From Pedobacter sp. MC2016-14 (GTDB lineage: Bacteria > Bacteroidota > Bacteroidia > Sphingobacteriales > Sphingobacteriaceae), in contig NZ_JAJMPA010000001.1 of the NCBI RefSeq assembly GCF_020991475.1, forward strand, positions 2,728,001 to 2,792,000: 64,000 nucleotides of DNA, given 5' to 3'. Shown here one piece after another: positions 54,631 through 64,000 of this stretch. The position numbers and the translations under genes are program-made. The number at the start of each line of letters is the position of its first letter. The first letter of the stretch is position 1. Below the pieces are notes generated by a model, which was given only the letters and a program-made list of their open reading frames with translations, was not told the DNA's origin and did no database searches.

Positions 54631-55491
54631 TTATCCTAAGTAAGATTTTAAGATTTTGCTCCTTGAAGTGTGACGCAGACGTTGTAATGCCTTGTCTTTA
54701 ATTTGACGTACACGCTCACGGGTAAGGTTAAACTTCTCACCAATTTCTTCAAGAGATAAAGGGTGATTGGTGCTCAGACCAAAAAACAAGACAATAATTT
54801 CGCGTTCGCGTTCTGTTAATGTAGAAAGTGAACGTTTGATTTCTTCAGAAAGTGACTCGTTGATTAAGCTGCTGTCCGTATTTGGTTCATGATTTTCAAG
54901 TACGTCTAACAATGTATTTTCTTCACCTTGAACAAAGGGAGCATCCATTGATACATGGCGACCAGAGTTGCTTAAAGTATCAGATATTTTATCTACTGTA
55001 GTTTCCAGGATATCTGCCAGTTCTTCAGGAGAAGGCTCACGTTCATATTCCTGCTCTAGTTTAGAAAAGGCCTTACTGATTTTACTCAATGAACCTACCT
55101 GATTTAGCGGTAAACGAACAATACGACTTTGCTCTGCAATTGCTTGCAAAATAGATTGACGAATCCACCAAACTGCATAAGAGATAAATTTAAAACCTTT
55201 AGTTTCATCAAAACGCTTGGCAGCTTTAATTAAACCCAGGTTTCCTTCATTAATCAAGTCTCCTAAAGTAAGACCTTGATTTTGATATTGCTTGGCAACA
55301 GAAACAACAAAACGTAAGTTTGTCTTGGTCAGTCGCTCTAATGCTGCCTGATCCCCTTCACGAATTTTTCGCGCTAATATTACTTCTTCTTCTGCTGTTA
55401 TTAAATCAACTTTACCAATTTCGTGAAGGTATTTGTCTAAAGATTGACTTTCACGGTTGGTGATAGATTGCGTGATTTTGAGTTGTCTCAT
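54631..55491 (-). CDS. rpoD: Primary sigma factor RpoD (Bacteroidota short form)
   Basis: Housekeeping sigma factor. 286 residues: region 1.2 ([26 protein letters not shown]), region 2 ([56 protein letters not shown]), region 3, and region 4 ([15 protein letters not shown] ... [27 protein letters not shown]). Region 1.1 and the non-conserved region are absent, the known form in Bacteroidota, matching the unusual -33/-7 promoters seen across the window. TACTTTTG on the minus strand at 55529-55536 is a likely -7 element of its own promoter. Confidence 0.96.
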   Translation of the reverse strand: MRQLKITQSITNRESQSLDKYLHEIGKVDLITAEEEVILARKIREGDQAALERLTKTNLRFVVSVAKQYQNQGLTLGDLINEGNLGLIKAAKRFDETKGFKFISYAVWWIRQSILQAIAEQSRIVRLPLNQVGSLSKISKAFSKLEQEYEREPSPEELADILETTVDKISDTLSNSGRHVSMDAPFVQGEENTLLDVLENHEPNTDSSLINESLSEEIKRSLSTLTEREREIIVLFFGLSTNHPLSLEEIGEKFNLTRERVRQIKDKALQRLRHTSRSKILKSYLG

Positions 55492-55528
55492 TTATATGCT
55501 TTGGTGCTCGTTATTTCTTGTAAAAATG

Positions 55529-55536
55529 CAAAAGTA
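55529..55536 (-). promoter_or_regulatory. -7 element of rpoD
   Basis: TACTTTTG (minus strand) is an exact TAnnTTTG, 38 bp upstream of the rpoD start. Confidence 0.5.
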
Positions 55537-55684
55537 ACAATTTAAAGGCAATCTGGAAAGATAAATTCCTGAAAACGTTACACTTTACGCCTGTTATTTA
55601 CAGGATAAAACAATAGCAAAAATTATTCCAAAAATACTTTTGTCAGTATTCTGGCAGTTAAGAAGTAGCGCTTATGATTTGAGC

Positions 55685-56524
55685 CTAAAGGTCTTTTAAC
55701 GCAAAAGTTTCTTTTAATCGAATTCCTTTTTCTGTCTGCTGTAGTGTACAACATTCATTTACCGAATCATGTTCCAGGTACAGGATATGGTTGTTTTTTG
55801 CTGCATCTTCCAGAAATACCTGTTTCTCTTTTAAAGTTTGTAAAGGAAACATGTCATATGCCATTACATAGGGAAGGGGGATATGGCCAATTGATGGCAG
55901 CAGATCTGCTGCATATATTATGGTTTGATTTTTATAAGTTAGTTTTGGCAACATCATGGCATCTGTATGTCCAAACGCGAAACCAACTTTAAAACCAGTT
56001 ATAAAGTCAACATCTTCCTTTTCCTCTATAAATTTTAATTGTCCGCTTTCCTGGATAGGCAGTATGTTGTCTTTTAAAAAAGACGCTTTTTCCCTTGCAT
56101 TAGGATACACAGCCCAGTTCCAATGTTTTTCGTTGCTCCAGTACGTTGCATTTTTAAAAGCTGGTACTAATTTATCTCCTTTTCGTACAATTGCACCTCC
56201 ACAGTGGTCAAAATGCAGGTGTGTTAAAAAAACATCAGTAATGTCATCCGTAGAAAAACCTTTGTTGGCCAAAGATTTTGATAGCGTATCGCTACCATGT
56301 AAATAATAATGACTCAGGAATTTTTCGTCCTGTTTATCTCCAATTCCTGTATCAATCAAAATTAACCTTTCTCCATCTTCAATCAGCAGGCAACGCATTG
56401 CCCAGGTACACATATTATTGGCGTCTGCTGGATTTGTACGCTTCCAAATGGATTTTGGTACAACGCCAAACATGGCGCCACCATCCAATTTAAATAATCC
56501 GGTATCTATGGTATGAAGATTCAT
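55685..56524 (-). CDS. MBL-fold metallo-hydrolase
   Basis: 279 residues with the metallo-beta-lactamase motif THLHFDHCGG (101-110: His102, His104, Asp106, His107), LILIDTGIGD before it, GFAFGHTDAM with the next His and YLEHDSVNECC near the end. The pattern resembles quorum-quenching lactonase/hydrolase members, but the substrate is not predictable. No signal peptide. Same strand as rpoD and lpdA but separated by ~190 and ~80 bp. Confidence 0.85.
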   Translation of the reverse strand: MNLHTIDTGLFKLDGGAMFGVVPKSIWKRTNPADANNMCTWAMRCLLIEDGERLILIDTGIGDKQDEKFLSHYYLHGSDTLSKSLANKGFSTDDITDVFLTHLHFDHCGGAIVRKGDKLVPAFKNATYWSNEKHWNWAVYPNAREKASFLKDNILPIQESGQLKFIEEKEDVDFITGFKVGFAFGHTDAMMLPKLTYKNQTIIYAADLLPSIGHIPLPYVMAYDMFPLQTLKEKQVFLEDAAKNNHILYLEHDSVNECCTLQQTEKGIRLKETFALKDL

Positions 56525-56553
56525 GTTTAGGATCTGGGTTTGGTGTAAAAATA

Positions 56554-56583
56554 AAAAACCTGCCGGTTTAATGGCAGGTTTTT
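56554..56583. terminator. lpdA terminator
   Basis: AAAAACCTGCC and GGCAGGTTTTT (56554-56564, 56573-56583) form an 11-bp stem with an 8-nt loop, 25 bp after the lpdA stop, T-rich in both directions. Confidence 0.8.
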
Positions 56584-56607
56584 ATTCAATAAGGTATAAA
56601 AAGTGTG

Positions 56608-57996
56608 TTACAAATGGATAACCTCACCGTATGCATCAGCTGTAGCTTCCATAATTGCCTCACTCATAGTTGGGTGTGGATGAATAGCTTTCAGCATTTC
56701 ATGACCTGTGGTTTCCAGTTTACGAGCCACAACAATTTCAGCAATCATTTCAGTCACATTAGCACCAATCATGTGGGCACCTAATAATTCACCATATTTG
56801 GCGTCATAAATGATTTTAATAAAACCGTCTTTAGCGCCGGCAGCGCTTGCTTTACCTGAAGCAGAAAATGGAAATTTACCAATTTTAAGTTCGTAGCCAG
56901 CTGCTTTAGCAGCTTTTTCAGTATATCCTACAGAAGCAATCTCAGGTGTGCAATAGGTACATCCAGGAATGTTATTGTAGTCGATAGGCTCAGCATGTAA
57001 ACCAGCAATTTTTTCAACGCAGGTAATGCCTTCTGCAGAAGCAACGTGAGCTAAAGCCTGACCGCTTACGATATCACCAATAGCATAATATCCTTTAACG
57101 TTTGTTCTGTAGTATTCATCAACTACAACTTTGCCTTTTTCGGTTTTAATTCCGGTTTCTTCCAGGCCAATGTTTTCGATATTGGCCACTACACCAGCAG
57201 CAGATAATACAATATCGCATTCAAGCGTCTGCATTCCAGCAGCAGTTTTAACCTGAACTTTACATCCAGCGCCTGAAGTATCAACAGATTCAACACTGGA
57301 AGAAGTCATTACATCAATGCCAACTTTTTTGAAGCTACGTAATAATTGTTTAGAGATGTCTTCATCTTCTACAGGAACTATGTTTTCCATGAATTCAACT
57401 ACGGTTACTTTTGTACCCATAGTTGCATAGAAATAAGCGAATTCCACGCCGATAGCACCAGAACCCACAATCACCATAGATTTTGGTTGCTCAGGTAAAA
57501 CCATCGCTTGTCTGTAACCAATTACTTTTTTACCATCTTGTTTTACAGTTGGAAGTTCTTTAGATCTTCCGCCAGTAGCAAGAATAATGCTGGTTGCAGT
57601 ATATTCTTTTAGGGTACCATCAGCAGCTTTAACTTCTACTTTATTGCCTGGTTTAGCTTTACCAGTACCCATAATTACTTCAATCTTGTTCTTTTTCATC
57701 AGAAACTGAACACCTTTGCTCATGCCATCAGCTACACCACGGCTACGTTTAATGATCGCAGCAAAATCTGCTTCAGCCGGAGCCACGTTGATGCCATAAT
57801 CGGCAGCATGGTTGATATATTCAAATACCTGCGCACTTTTTAATAATGCTTTTGTAGGGATACAACCCCAGTTAAGGCATATTCCACCTAAAGACTCGCG
57901 TTCAACTATGGCTGTTTTTAAACCCAGCTGAGAAGCTCTGATTGCAGCTACGTATCCGCCCGGACCGCTGCCTATAACAATTAAATCGTAGTTCAT
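56608..57996 (-). CDS. lpdA: Dihydrolipoyl dehydrogenase
   Basis: E3 component of 2-oxoacid dehydrogenase complexes. FAD motif YDLIVIGSGPGGYVAAI, redox-active disulfide Cys40/Cys45 in GGICLNWGCIPTKAL, NAD motif VIVGSGAIGVEFAYFYATMG, and the C-terminal His-Glu dyad in HPHPTMSEAIMEA. 462 residues from the start at 57996 (MNYDLIVIG); an upstream Met at 58029 would add an unsupported 11-residue extension. Monocistronic in appearance. E1/E2 genes are not in the window. Confidence 0.96.
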   Translation of the reverse strand: MNYDLIVIGSGPGGYVAAIRASQLGLKTAIVERESLGGICLNWGCIPTKALLKSAQVFEYINHAADYGINVAPAEADFAAIIKRSRGVADGMSKGVQFLMKKNKIEVIMGTGKAKPGNKVEVKAADGTLKEYTATSIILATGGRSKELPTVKQDGKKVIGYRQAMVLPEQPKSMVIVGSGAIGVEFAYFYATMGTKVTVVEFMENIVPVEDEDISKQLLRSFKKVGIDVMTSSSVESVDTSGAGCKVQVKTAAGMQTLECDIVLSAAGVVANIENIGLEETGIKTEKGKVVVDEYYRTNVKGYYAIGDIVSGQALAHVASAEGITCVEKIAGLHAEPIDYNNIPGCTYCTPEIASVGYTEKAAKAAGYELKIGKFPFSASGKASAAGAKDGFIKIIYDAKYGELLGAHMIGANVTEMIAEIVVARKLETTGHEMLKAIHPHPTMSEAIMEATADAYGEVIHL

Positions 57997-58238
57997 ATCT
58001 ATGAAAGGAAATTTCTTATCAAAGCCCAAAATTATAAAAAAATACTGGTAACTCTTAACCGTTATAAATTTCTTTAATTCTGGTTTTTGTGACTATTATT
58101 AATATTGAATGTAAATAAGTGTAAGTTATTCACACTAAAAGCGGTCAAATGTTAAATAATCTGTTAAATGTTTATAAATATTAGTTTTATTAATGATTAA
58201 TTAACATTGAATTTTAAAAAATGTAGCTTTTTAACAAT

Positions 58239-58246
58239 TATCTTTG
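58239..58246 (+). promoter_or_regulatory. -7 element of the Oar-like TonB receptor gene
   Basis: TATCTTTG matches TAnnTTTG exactly, 42 bp before the ATG. The region upstream is very AT-rich with no well-placed TTG. Confidence 0.5.
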
Positions 58247-58288
58247 TGGTGTTATAATTAACTAAAAACAAATTTCAATCAAAAAAGT

Positions 58289-61200
58289 ATGAAGAAAACA
58301 TTACTAATTGTATTTATGGCAATTTTAAGCTTTAGCTTAAAGGCGCAGATCACGACTTCTACCTTAAGTGGTTTGGTTCGTGACAACACAGCGGGTATTC
58401 CTGGGGCTACGGTAGTAGCTGTTCATACTCCTACTGGTACAAAATACTCGACAAATACTCGTTCAGACGGAAGATTTACGCTGTCAAACGTTAATATTGG
58501 CGGTCCTTATACTATTACTGTAACTTATGTTGGCTATCAGCCGCTAGCAAAAAGTGGCGTAACTGCTGCTTTGGGTGATGACGTTAAAGTTGACTTTAAT
58601 TTGCAGTCCGATACAAGACAATTGCAAGAAGTTAAGGTAACTGGTGCTAAAAGAACAAACTCTGCATTTGATAAAAATTCATTAAATACAACGACAGTAT
58701 TTGATGCTGAGAAATTGGCTTCCACACCAACTATGAACAGGAATTTGAATGATTTTGTTAGACACACTCCACAAGCGAAGGCGGATTATCAGGGAGGTAT
58801 CTCAATAGCAGGTCAGAATAATAAATATAATTCAGTAAGTATTAATGGAGCTCCGGCAAATGATCAATTTGGTTTAGCTGCAACTGGAACAAACGGTGGT
58901 CAGGCAAGCTCTTCTCCCATCCCGGTAGATGCTATTGATCAGCTTCAGGTCAACGTTAGTCCATTTGATGTTAGGTATTCAGGCTTTTTGGGTGGATCAA
59001 TAAACGCAGTTACAAAATCTGGTACAAATAAAGTGACGGGTGGTTTTTCTTATTTTCTAAGAAATCAAAACCTTGCTGGTAAAACACCCACAGATAATGA
59101 ATCGATTGAGCGTATCAAGCTTCCAGATTTTACAGCAAAAACATACAGTGCTAATTTAGGTGGAGCATTGATAAAAAATAAGCTATTTTTATTTGTTGCA
59201 GGAGAGTACCAGAAATCTGAAACTCCTAAAGTATTTGATTACGCTACTTATACAGGTGCCGTTACTCAAACTCAAATTGAATCATTAATAAATACCCTTA
59301 AAGGCCCTAAGTATAACTATGATCCAGGGAATTACTTAAATAACCCTGCAATTGTAGATAGAAAAGCAATCACTGCAAAATTAGATTGGAATATCAGCTC
59401 TAAACATCAGTTCTCTTTGTTCTATAATTACATAGATGCTAAAAATGTAAGTACCTTAGCTAGTTCAAGAACTGCCATTAACTTTGATAATGGCGCTATT
59501 GTGTATCCAAATAAAACGCATCAATTTACTGGAGAATTGAAATCCAATTTTTCAAATAAGGTTTCTAATAGTTTGCTGATTGGTTATACCGATGTATTAG
59601 ATGATAGGGGAAGTAAAGGTAGCCCATTTCCTAGTGTAACTATTAGAGATGGTGCTTCCTCAAATATATATTTTGGTACGGAGGCATTTAGTGCTGCTAA
59701 TCAGTTGAAGCAAAAAACTTATAGTTTAATCAATGAAACAAAATTATATTCTGGTCAACATACATTCTCATTAATTGAGGATGCGGAATATAATGATTAT
59801 TATAATTTATTTATCCGCCAGGCTTATGGCGCATATGTATATAGCAGTTTGGATAATTTCCTTAACGATGCTGGACCTGCATCCTATAACTATTCCTACT
59901 CTCTAGTGGATGACATCATTGGGGATGGTTCTGCAGCGGCAGCTAAGTTTAAAACTTACAGAGTAGGTCTGGCCTTGCAAGACAAATGGGATCTAGCTAC
60001 TAATACTACAATCATGTTAGGCTTACGTGGAGACCTTATTGGATATGGCAATAATCCTATTGAAGATACTTACTTTAATAATACAGCATTAGGTTACATT
60101 CAAAATGTTTATAACCTTGATGGTGCTCGTTCTGGCCAGGCTCCAAAAGCTTATATCTCATTATCCCCTCGTTTTGCTATTAAACATAGCTTAAATGATG
60201 GCGCTACTCAGTTTCGTGGAGGTATGGGCTTATTCCAGGCAAGGATTACAGCTGTAACTCCTGGAGGTATGTTTTCTAACAGCGGTACCTTGATTGGTGG
60301 AACTCAAGGATCTCCTACTAATAATCCTCTATTGAATGGAGTACCCCTGCCTTTCCAACCTGATGTGAATAAGCAATACAGAGCGGAACGTTTTGGTGCG
60401 GCTGCAAGCAGTCCTTCTGGAGAGATCAATATTATGGCTAAAAACTATAAGTCTCCAAAGGTAGTTAAGTTCAATTTTGCTGTAGATCAAAAATTACCTG
60501 GAGATATCATTGCATCATTGGAAGGTAACTACACTGTAAATGTTAACCAGACGATGTATTATAACGTAAACTTAATTCGTTCTCAAGCAAATGCTGTAGG
60601 TGTTGACAATCGTCCATTATATTCTACAACAAAAATTGACTTTAATCCTAGCACAGCAGGTATACAAAATCCTTATACCAATGTTTATTTAGTTACTAAT
60701 GGAGGTTCTCCTGGAAGATCTTATGTAGTATCTGCATCCTTGGCTAAAAAGTTCCCAATGGGACTTGATGTGTCTACATCATATACTTATTCAAGAGCAT
60801 TGGTAGTGAATGAACCTACCAGTAGCCAGAACTCTTCTCAATGGAGAAATATGGAGACTGCTTATGGTAAGAACATGGTATCATTGAGTAATTCTGATTT
60901 TGATTTTGGTCACTTAATTAGAGCAAATGCAACTTACACTAAAGACTGGTTTAAATTTGGTGGAACTTCAATAGGCCTGTTTTATACTGGTCAGTCAGGT
61001 ACTAGATTTACTTATGTTTCTAGAAATAGTATCCTAGGTGACGATGGATTTGCTACTAATAATGATTTGATCTATGTGCCTAATGCTGCTTCCGAGCTAA
61101 ATTTTGTTCCATTGACTCTAAATGGCGTTACTTATACTGCTGCTCAGCAGAGTGCTGCATTTGATAATTATATCAATAACGATCCTTACTTGAAAAAAAG

Positions 61201-61564
61201 AAGAGGAAATTATGCAGAACGTAACGGTGGCCGTTTGCCTTTTGTGAATATGTTTGATTTACATGCTGAGCAGAACTTCTTTGTAAAAATTGGAAATTCT
61301 AAGCAGCACTTAGCAGTTTCATTTGATATCAATAACGTTGGAAACCTGTTGAATAAAAATTGGGGAAGATTTTACTACTTAACTAATGATAACTATCAGT
61401 TGTTGACTGTTACTGCAGTAAATGCTACAACGAGAGTTCCTTCATATACCTTTAATCCAACGGTACTTAATGCTAAAGACAATGCCTTCAGTATTCAGGA
61501 TTTCTCGAATTACAATTCTTCGAGATGGACTGGACAGTTAGGTCTTAAATACTTTTTTAACTAA
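58289..61564 (+). CDS. Oar-like TonB-dependent receptor with carboxypeptidase-regulatory-like domain
   Basis: Outer membrane receptor, 1091 residues. Signal peptide MKKTLLIVFMAILSFSLKAQ; CarboxypepD_reg-like domain (~22-110, LSGLVRDNTAGIPGATVVAVHTPTG); plug (~125-250, NDFVRHTPQAKADYQGGISIAGQNNKYNSVSINGAP and YSGFLGGSINAVTKSGTNK), then a large barrel with ...SRWTGQLGLKYFFN at the C-terminus. The NAVTKSGTN segment and absence of the SusC signature and of a SusD partner place it with Oar/OmpA-like receptors rather than SusC. Ligand unknown; possibly peptides or proteins in this group. Monocistronic with its own terminator. Confidence 0.88.
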   Translation: MKKTLLIVFMAILSFSLKAQITTSTLSGLVRDNTAGIPGATVVAVHTPTGTKYSTNTRSDGRFTLSNVNIGGPYTITVTYVGYQPLAKSGVTAALGDDVKVDFNLQSDTRQLQEVKVTGAKRTNSAFDKNSLNTTTVFDAEKLASTPTMNRNLNDFVRHTPQAKADYQGGISIAGQNNKYNSVSINGAPANDQFGLAATGTNGGQASSSPIPVDAIDQLQVNVSPFDVRYSGFLGGSINAVTKSGTNKVTGGFSYFLRNQNLAGKTPTDNESIERIKLPDFTAKTYSANLGGALIKNKLFLFVAGEYQKSETPKVFDYATYTGAVTQTQIESLINTLKGPKYNYDPGNYLNNPAIVDRKAITAKLDWNISSKHQFSLFYNYIDAKNVSTLASSRTAINFDNGAIVYPNKTHQFTGELKSNFSNKVSNSLLIGYTDVLDDRGSKGSPFPSVTIRDGASSNIYFGTEAFSAANQLKQKTYSLINETKLYSGQHTFSLIEDAEYNDYYNLFIRQAYGAYVYSSLDNFLNDAGPASYNYSYSLVDDIIGDGSAAAAKFKTYRVGLALQDKWDLATNTTIMLGLRGDLIGYGNNPIEDTYFNNTALGYIQNVYNLDGARSGQAPKAYISLSPRFAIKHSLNDGATQFRGGMGLFQARITAVTPGGMFSNSGTLIGGTQGSPTNNPLLNGVPLPFQPDVNKQYRAERFGAAASSPSGEINIMAKNYKSPKVVKFNFAVDQKLPGDIIASLEGNYTVNVNQTMYYNVNLIRSQANAVGVDNRPLYSTTKIDFNPSTAGIQNPYTNVYLVTNGGSPGRSYVVSASLAKKFPMGLDVSTSYTYSRALVVNEPTSSQNSSQWRNMETAYGKNMVSLSNSDFDFGHLIRANATYTKDWFKFGGTSIGLFYTGQSGTRFTYVSRNSILGDDGFATNNDLIYVPNAASELNFVPLTLNGVTYTAAQQSAAFDNYINNDPYLKKRRGNYAERNGGRLPFVNMFDLHAEQNFFVKIGNSKQHLAVSFDINNVGNLLNKNWGRFYYLTNDNYQLLTVTAVNATTRVPSYTFNPTVLNAKDNAFSIQDFSNYNSSRWTGQLGLKYFFN

Positions 61565-61583
61565 AATTCAATAAAAAAGAATC

Positions 61584-61615
61584 AAGCCCTGGCAATCTGC
61601 CAGGGCTTTTTTTTT
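61584..61615 (+). terminator. Intrinsic terminator of the Oar-like receptor gene
   Basis: AAGCCCTGGCA, loop ATC, TGCCAGGGCTT, then a T run to 61615: perfect 11-bp stem 20 bp after the stop. Confidence 0.92.
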
Positions 61616-61785
61616 GGCTAAAATAATGTTCTCTTCAAAGACATGCAGATTTTTGCCCTTCAGCAAAGAGGATAAGAAGAAGGACATCATTTTGCTTAGT
61701 GTCCTTTTTACACCCAATCATAAGATTGTCATAAACTCTTAAACAATAAACAAGCTGTTCTGAATTTCTGTTTCTTTGTAACCGA

Positions 61786-62364
61786 ATGAACATTCAATTA
61801 GAAGATAATAAACGCACAGCTATCCTAAACAGCACGCTTACGCTGGTTAAAGAACATGGCTTTCATGGTACGCCAATGAGCCAGATTGCAAAGAACGCAA
61901 ATGTAGCTGCTGGTACCATCTATCATTATTTCGATTCCAAAGAAACCTTAATGGTAGAACTACATCGCTACACTAAAAATAAACTTGGTGAAGCGATAGT
62001 TAAAGGTGATGATGATACTAAACCTTACAAGGAACGGTTTTTCCACTTTATGCTAAATCATTATCACTATTACATCGAAAACGATGCTGCCCTTTATTTT
62101 CTGGAGCAATACATCAATTCGCCTTATGCTAAGAATTTTCCTGACAAGGGAACCAATGCTTTTACAGAAATCATTATTCCCTTTTTTACCAAAGGCATAG
62201 AAGAGGGGTATATTAAGAATATTGACTCCCGATTGCTTTGGCCAACAATTAGAGGCACATTAGTTGCTGCTGCAACATTTAAATTATCTGAACATATGCT
62301 TTATTCTGAAGAAGATATTTTAGAAGTAGTCACCATCATCTGGGATGGCGTAAAAAAACAATAA
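61786..62364 (+). CDS. TetR-family transcriptional regulator
   Basis: 192 residues; N-terminal helix-turn-helix (~10-55): KRTAILNSTLTLVKEHGFHGTPMSQIAKNANVAAGTIYHYFDSKETLM, then an all-helical ligand domain (NHYHYYIENDAALYFLEQYINSPYAKNF). Located 27 bp upstream of a TolC-like gene in the same orientation, the usual arrangement for a local repressor of an RND efflux operon. The inducer is unknown. Confidence 0.9.
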   Translation: MNIQLEDNKRTAILNSTLTLVKEHGFHGTPMSQIAKNANVAAGTIYHYFDSKETLMVELHRYTKNKLGEAIVKGDDDTKPYKERFFHFMLNHYHYYIENDAALYFLEQYINSPYAKNFPDKGTNAFTEIIIPFFTKGIEEGYIKNIDSRLLWPTIRGTLVAAATFKLSEHMLYSEEDILEVVTIIWDGVKKQ

Positions 62365-62391
62365 TTATGAATCTCAACACACAATTAATAT

Positions 62392-63744
62392 ATGAAAATA
62401 AATAGAATAGTTTTACTGTTTCTTCTGGGCTTACCAGGACTGGTTCCATTAGGAGTAGTGGCACAGACCGTAAATCAGGAAAAACCACTTGGTAACGCAA
62501 CTTTACAACAAGTGATTGATTATGCACTTGGAAACAAACCTGCAATTCAGCAATCGCTATTGGATGAAGAAATTGGCGAACGCGATATCAAATCTGCTTT
62601 ATCGGGTTGGTTGCCGCAAATTAACGGTACCGGTACATTTAATCATAACTTTAAACAGCAGTCGTCCATTCTAACCACTAACGGAGTTCAAAATTTAATC
62701 ACCGTAGGCGCAAAAAATACTTCTGCTTTAGTGTTACAGGCTGATCAACAATTTTTAAATGCCGGATTAATTCAGGCCTCCAAAACCGCCAAGTACTTTA
62801 GACAACAGTATAAACAAAATACAGAAAACACACGTATCAATACGGTAGTTGAAGTAAGTAAAGGTTTTTACGATATATTAACCAGCAAAGAGCAATTGAA
62901 TATTGTGAATGAAAATATTGCCCGTTTACAAAAACAGCTAAAAGATGCAAAAGCTCAATATGAGGCAGGTTTGGTTGATAAAACCGACTATCAACGTGCG
63001 CAAATCAGTCTAAGTAATTCTCAGGCCGATAAAAAACGTACGGAAGAGTTGCTTAAATACAAATACACCTATTTAAAGGAACTGATAGGCTATAACTCAA
63101 CGCAGGAGTTTACTTTAAACTACGCAGCTGATGAAATGGAAAAAGGAATAGTGCTTGACACCGTACAGACCTTAAACTATCAAAGCAGGGTAGAATATCG
63201 CTTGCTGGAAACTCAAAAGCAATTGCAGAAAATTAACACCAGTTACAATAAATGGAGTTATTCACCTACACTTTCTGGTTTCTACAATTATAGCTTCAAT
63301 TATCAAAATGCAACCCTGGGAGATTTATACAATACCAATTATCCAGGATCTGTACTTGGACTTAAATTGGCGATTCCTATTTTTCTTGGTGGAAAGCGCA
63401 CCCAGGAGATCAGAAAAGCACAGCTTCAGGAGCGTAAAGTAGAGCTTGATTTGTTCAATATCAAAAATCAGATTAACAGTCAGTACGATCAGGCCATGGC
63501 AACTTACAAAGCCAACCTAAACGATTGGAAAACCGCCCGTGCCAATGTAGAAATCTCCAAACAAGTTTACAATACCATCAAATTACAGTATGATGAAGGC
63601 ATTAAAACTTACCTGGATTTAATGACTTCAGAGACAGATTTGCGTACTGCACAATTAAATTACTTAAACTCACTATATAGCCTGCTTTCTTCTAAGCTGG
63701 ATGTACAACAAGCATTAGGAACCATTACCGTAACTCAACAATAA
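62392..63744 (+). CDS. TolC-family outer membrane efflux protein
   Basis: Trimeric outer membrane channel of a tripartite efflux pump. Signal peptide to VVAQ; two outer membrane efflux protein repeats with long coiled-coil helices (VVEVSKGFYDILTSKEQLNIVNENIARLQKQLKDAKAQYEAGLVDKTDYQRAQISLSN is one of them, ~160-217; the second is ~340-440). 450 residues. Six bp upstream of the periplasmic adaptor gene, so order is TetR, TolC, adaptor and presumably the RND pump beyond the window. Confidence 0.9.
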   Translation: MKINRIVLLFLLGLPGLVPLGVVAQTVNQEKPLGNATLQQVIDYALGNKPAIQQSLLDEEIGERDIKSALSGWLPQINGTGTFNHNFKQQSSILTTNGVQNLITVGAKNTSALVLQADQQFLNAGLIQASKTAKYFRQQYKQNTENTRINTVVEVSKGFYDILTSKEQLNIVNENIARLQKQLKDAKAQYEAGLVDKTDYQRAQISLSNSQADKKRTEELLKYKYTYLKELIGYNSTQEFTLNYAADEMEKGIVLDTVQTLNYQSRVEYRLLETQKQLQKINTSYNKWSYSPTLSGFYNYSFNYQNATLGDLYNTNYPGSVLGLKLAIPIFLGGKRTQEIRKAQLQERKVELDLFNIKNQINSQYDQAMATYKANLNDWKTARANVEISKQVYNTIKLQYDEGIKTYLDLMTSETDLRTAQLNYLNSLYSLLSSKLDVQQALGTITVTQQ

Positions 63745-63750
63745 GCACAA

Positions 63751-64000
63751 ATGAACACACACATAAAACTCGGCATCGTCATCTTAGGCGCTTTAACCAT
63801 CGCATCTTGCGGTAATTCTGATAAGAATGCACAGCAGCAGGGGCCACCTCCGGCTACTCCCGTTACTACATATACGGTAGAAGAAAAATCGGTAACCACT
63901 ACAGATACCTATCCAGGTGTAGTAGTTGCATTAAATGAAGTTGAGTTACGCCCACAAGTTGGCGGTTACATCACTGCCATTTATGTTAAAGATGGTCAGA
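63751..64000 (+). CDS. RND efflux periplasmic adaptor (HlyD/AcrA-type), truncated by the window end
   Basis: The first 83 codons are present. Lipoprotein signal MNTHIKLGIVILGALTIASC with the lipidated Cys at 20, then a Gln/Pro-rich linker and the start of the membrane-fusion fold: VTTYTVEEKSVTTTDTYPG, then VALNEVELRPQVGGYITAIY, the classical beta-barrel/lipoyl entry motif. The rest lies beyond position 64000. Start 6 bp after the TolC-like gene's stop. Confidence 0.88.
   Translation, partial: MNTHIKLGIVILGALTIASCGNSDKNAQQQGPPPATPVTTYTVEEKSVTTTDTYPGVVVALNEVELRPQVGGYITAIYVKDGQ

Overview
The window reads as a chromosomal segment of a Bacteroidota bacterium, most likely Sphingobacteriaceae (Pedobacter-like). 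The grounds are a polysaccharide utilisation locus (PUL) with a SusC/SusD pair and a hybrid two-component regulator, a fused MurF-alanine racemase, a short primary sigma factor without region 1.1, and many Bacteroidota-type promoters (TTTG or TTG, a 19-20 nt spacer, then TAnnTTTG). The assignment rests on these family features, not on a database search.

Region 1 (about 0.5-23.7 kb) is a pectin-type PUL. It holds two GH28 polygalacturonases, a GH10 domain fused to a FAD-dependent oxidoreductase, a hybrid two-component sensor/regulator, a CE12-type rhamnogalacturonan acetylesterase, SusC, SusD, a parallel beta-helix protein, a GH2 glycosidase and two SGNH/SASA esterases. Two promoters, upstream of the first GH28 and of the CE12-SusCD operon, share a direct repeat AAACC(T/C) spaced exactly 20 bp, then TAATATTG exactly 26 bp after the second repeat. 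This looks like the operator of the PUL regulator. A decayed GH2 3' end lies between the two last esterase genes.

Region 2 (23.7-29.1 kb) holds regulator/target pairs: a Crp/Fnr regulator divergent from a DJ-1/PfpI protein with two TGTGA-N6-TCACA sites between them, a MocR regulator divergent from a PNPOx-like flavoprotein, and an HxlR regulator divergent from an SDR and a SnoaL-like protein. Two tRNAs (Leu-UAA, Gly-GCC) and recX follow.

Region 3 (30-58 kb) is mostly housekeeping: an AcvB/VirJ-like hydrolase, murF-alr, a DUF502 protein, a LOG protein, a Na+/solute symporter, recR, an SDR, an esterase, trpDFBA, a Sua5/YrdC protein, asnS, sucC, a DUF4173 protein, an ABC ATPase (LolD-like), S41 and M28 peptidases, rpoD, an MBL hydrolase and lpdA. 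The trp operon is preceded by a 17-residue leader peptide with three consecutive Trp codons and a perfect 9-bp terminator hairpin, that is, a classical attenuator. The intergenic spaces hold two candidate small RNAs, a tandem 11-bp repeat element, and a pair of inverted, structurally conserved hairpins at 35.6-35.9 kb with one covarying base pair.

Region 4 (58-64 kb) holds an Oar-like TonB-dependent receptor and the start of an RND efflux operon (TetR regulator, TolC-like outer membrane protein, truncated periplasmic adaptor at the window edge).
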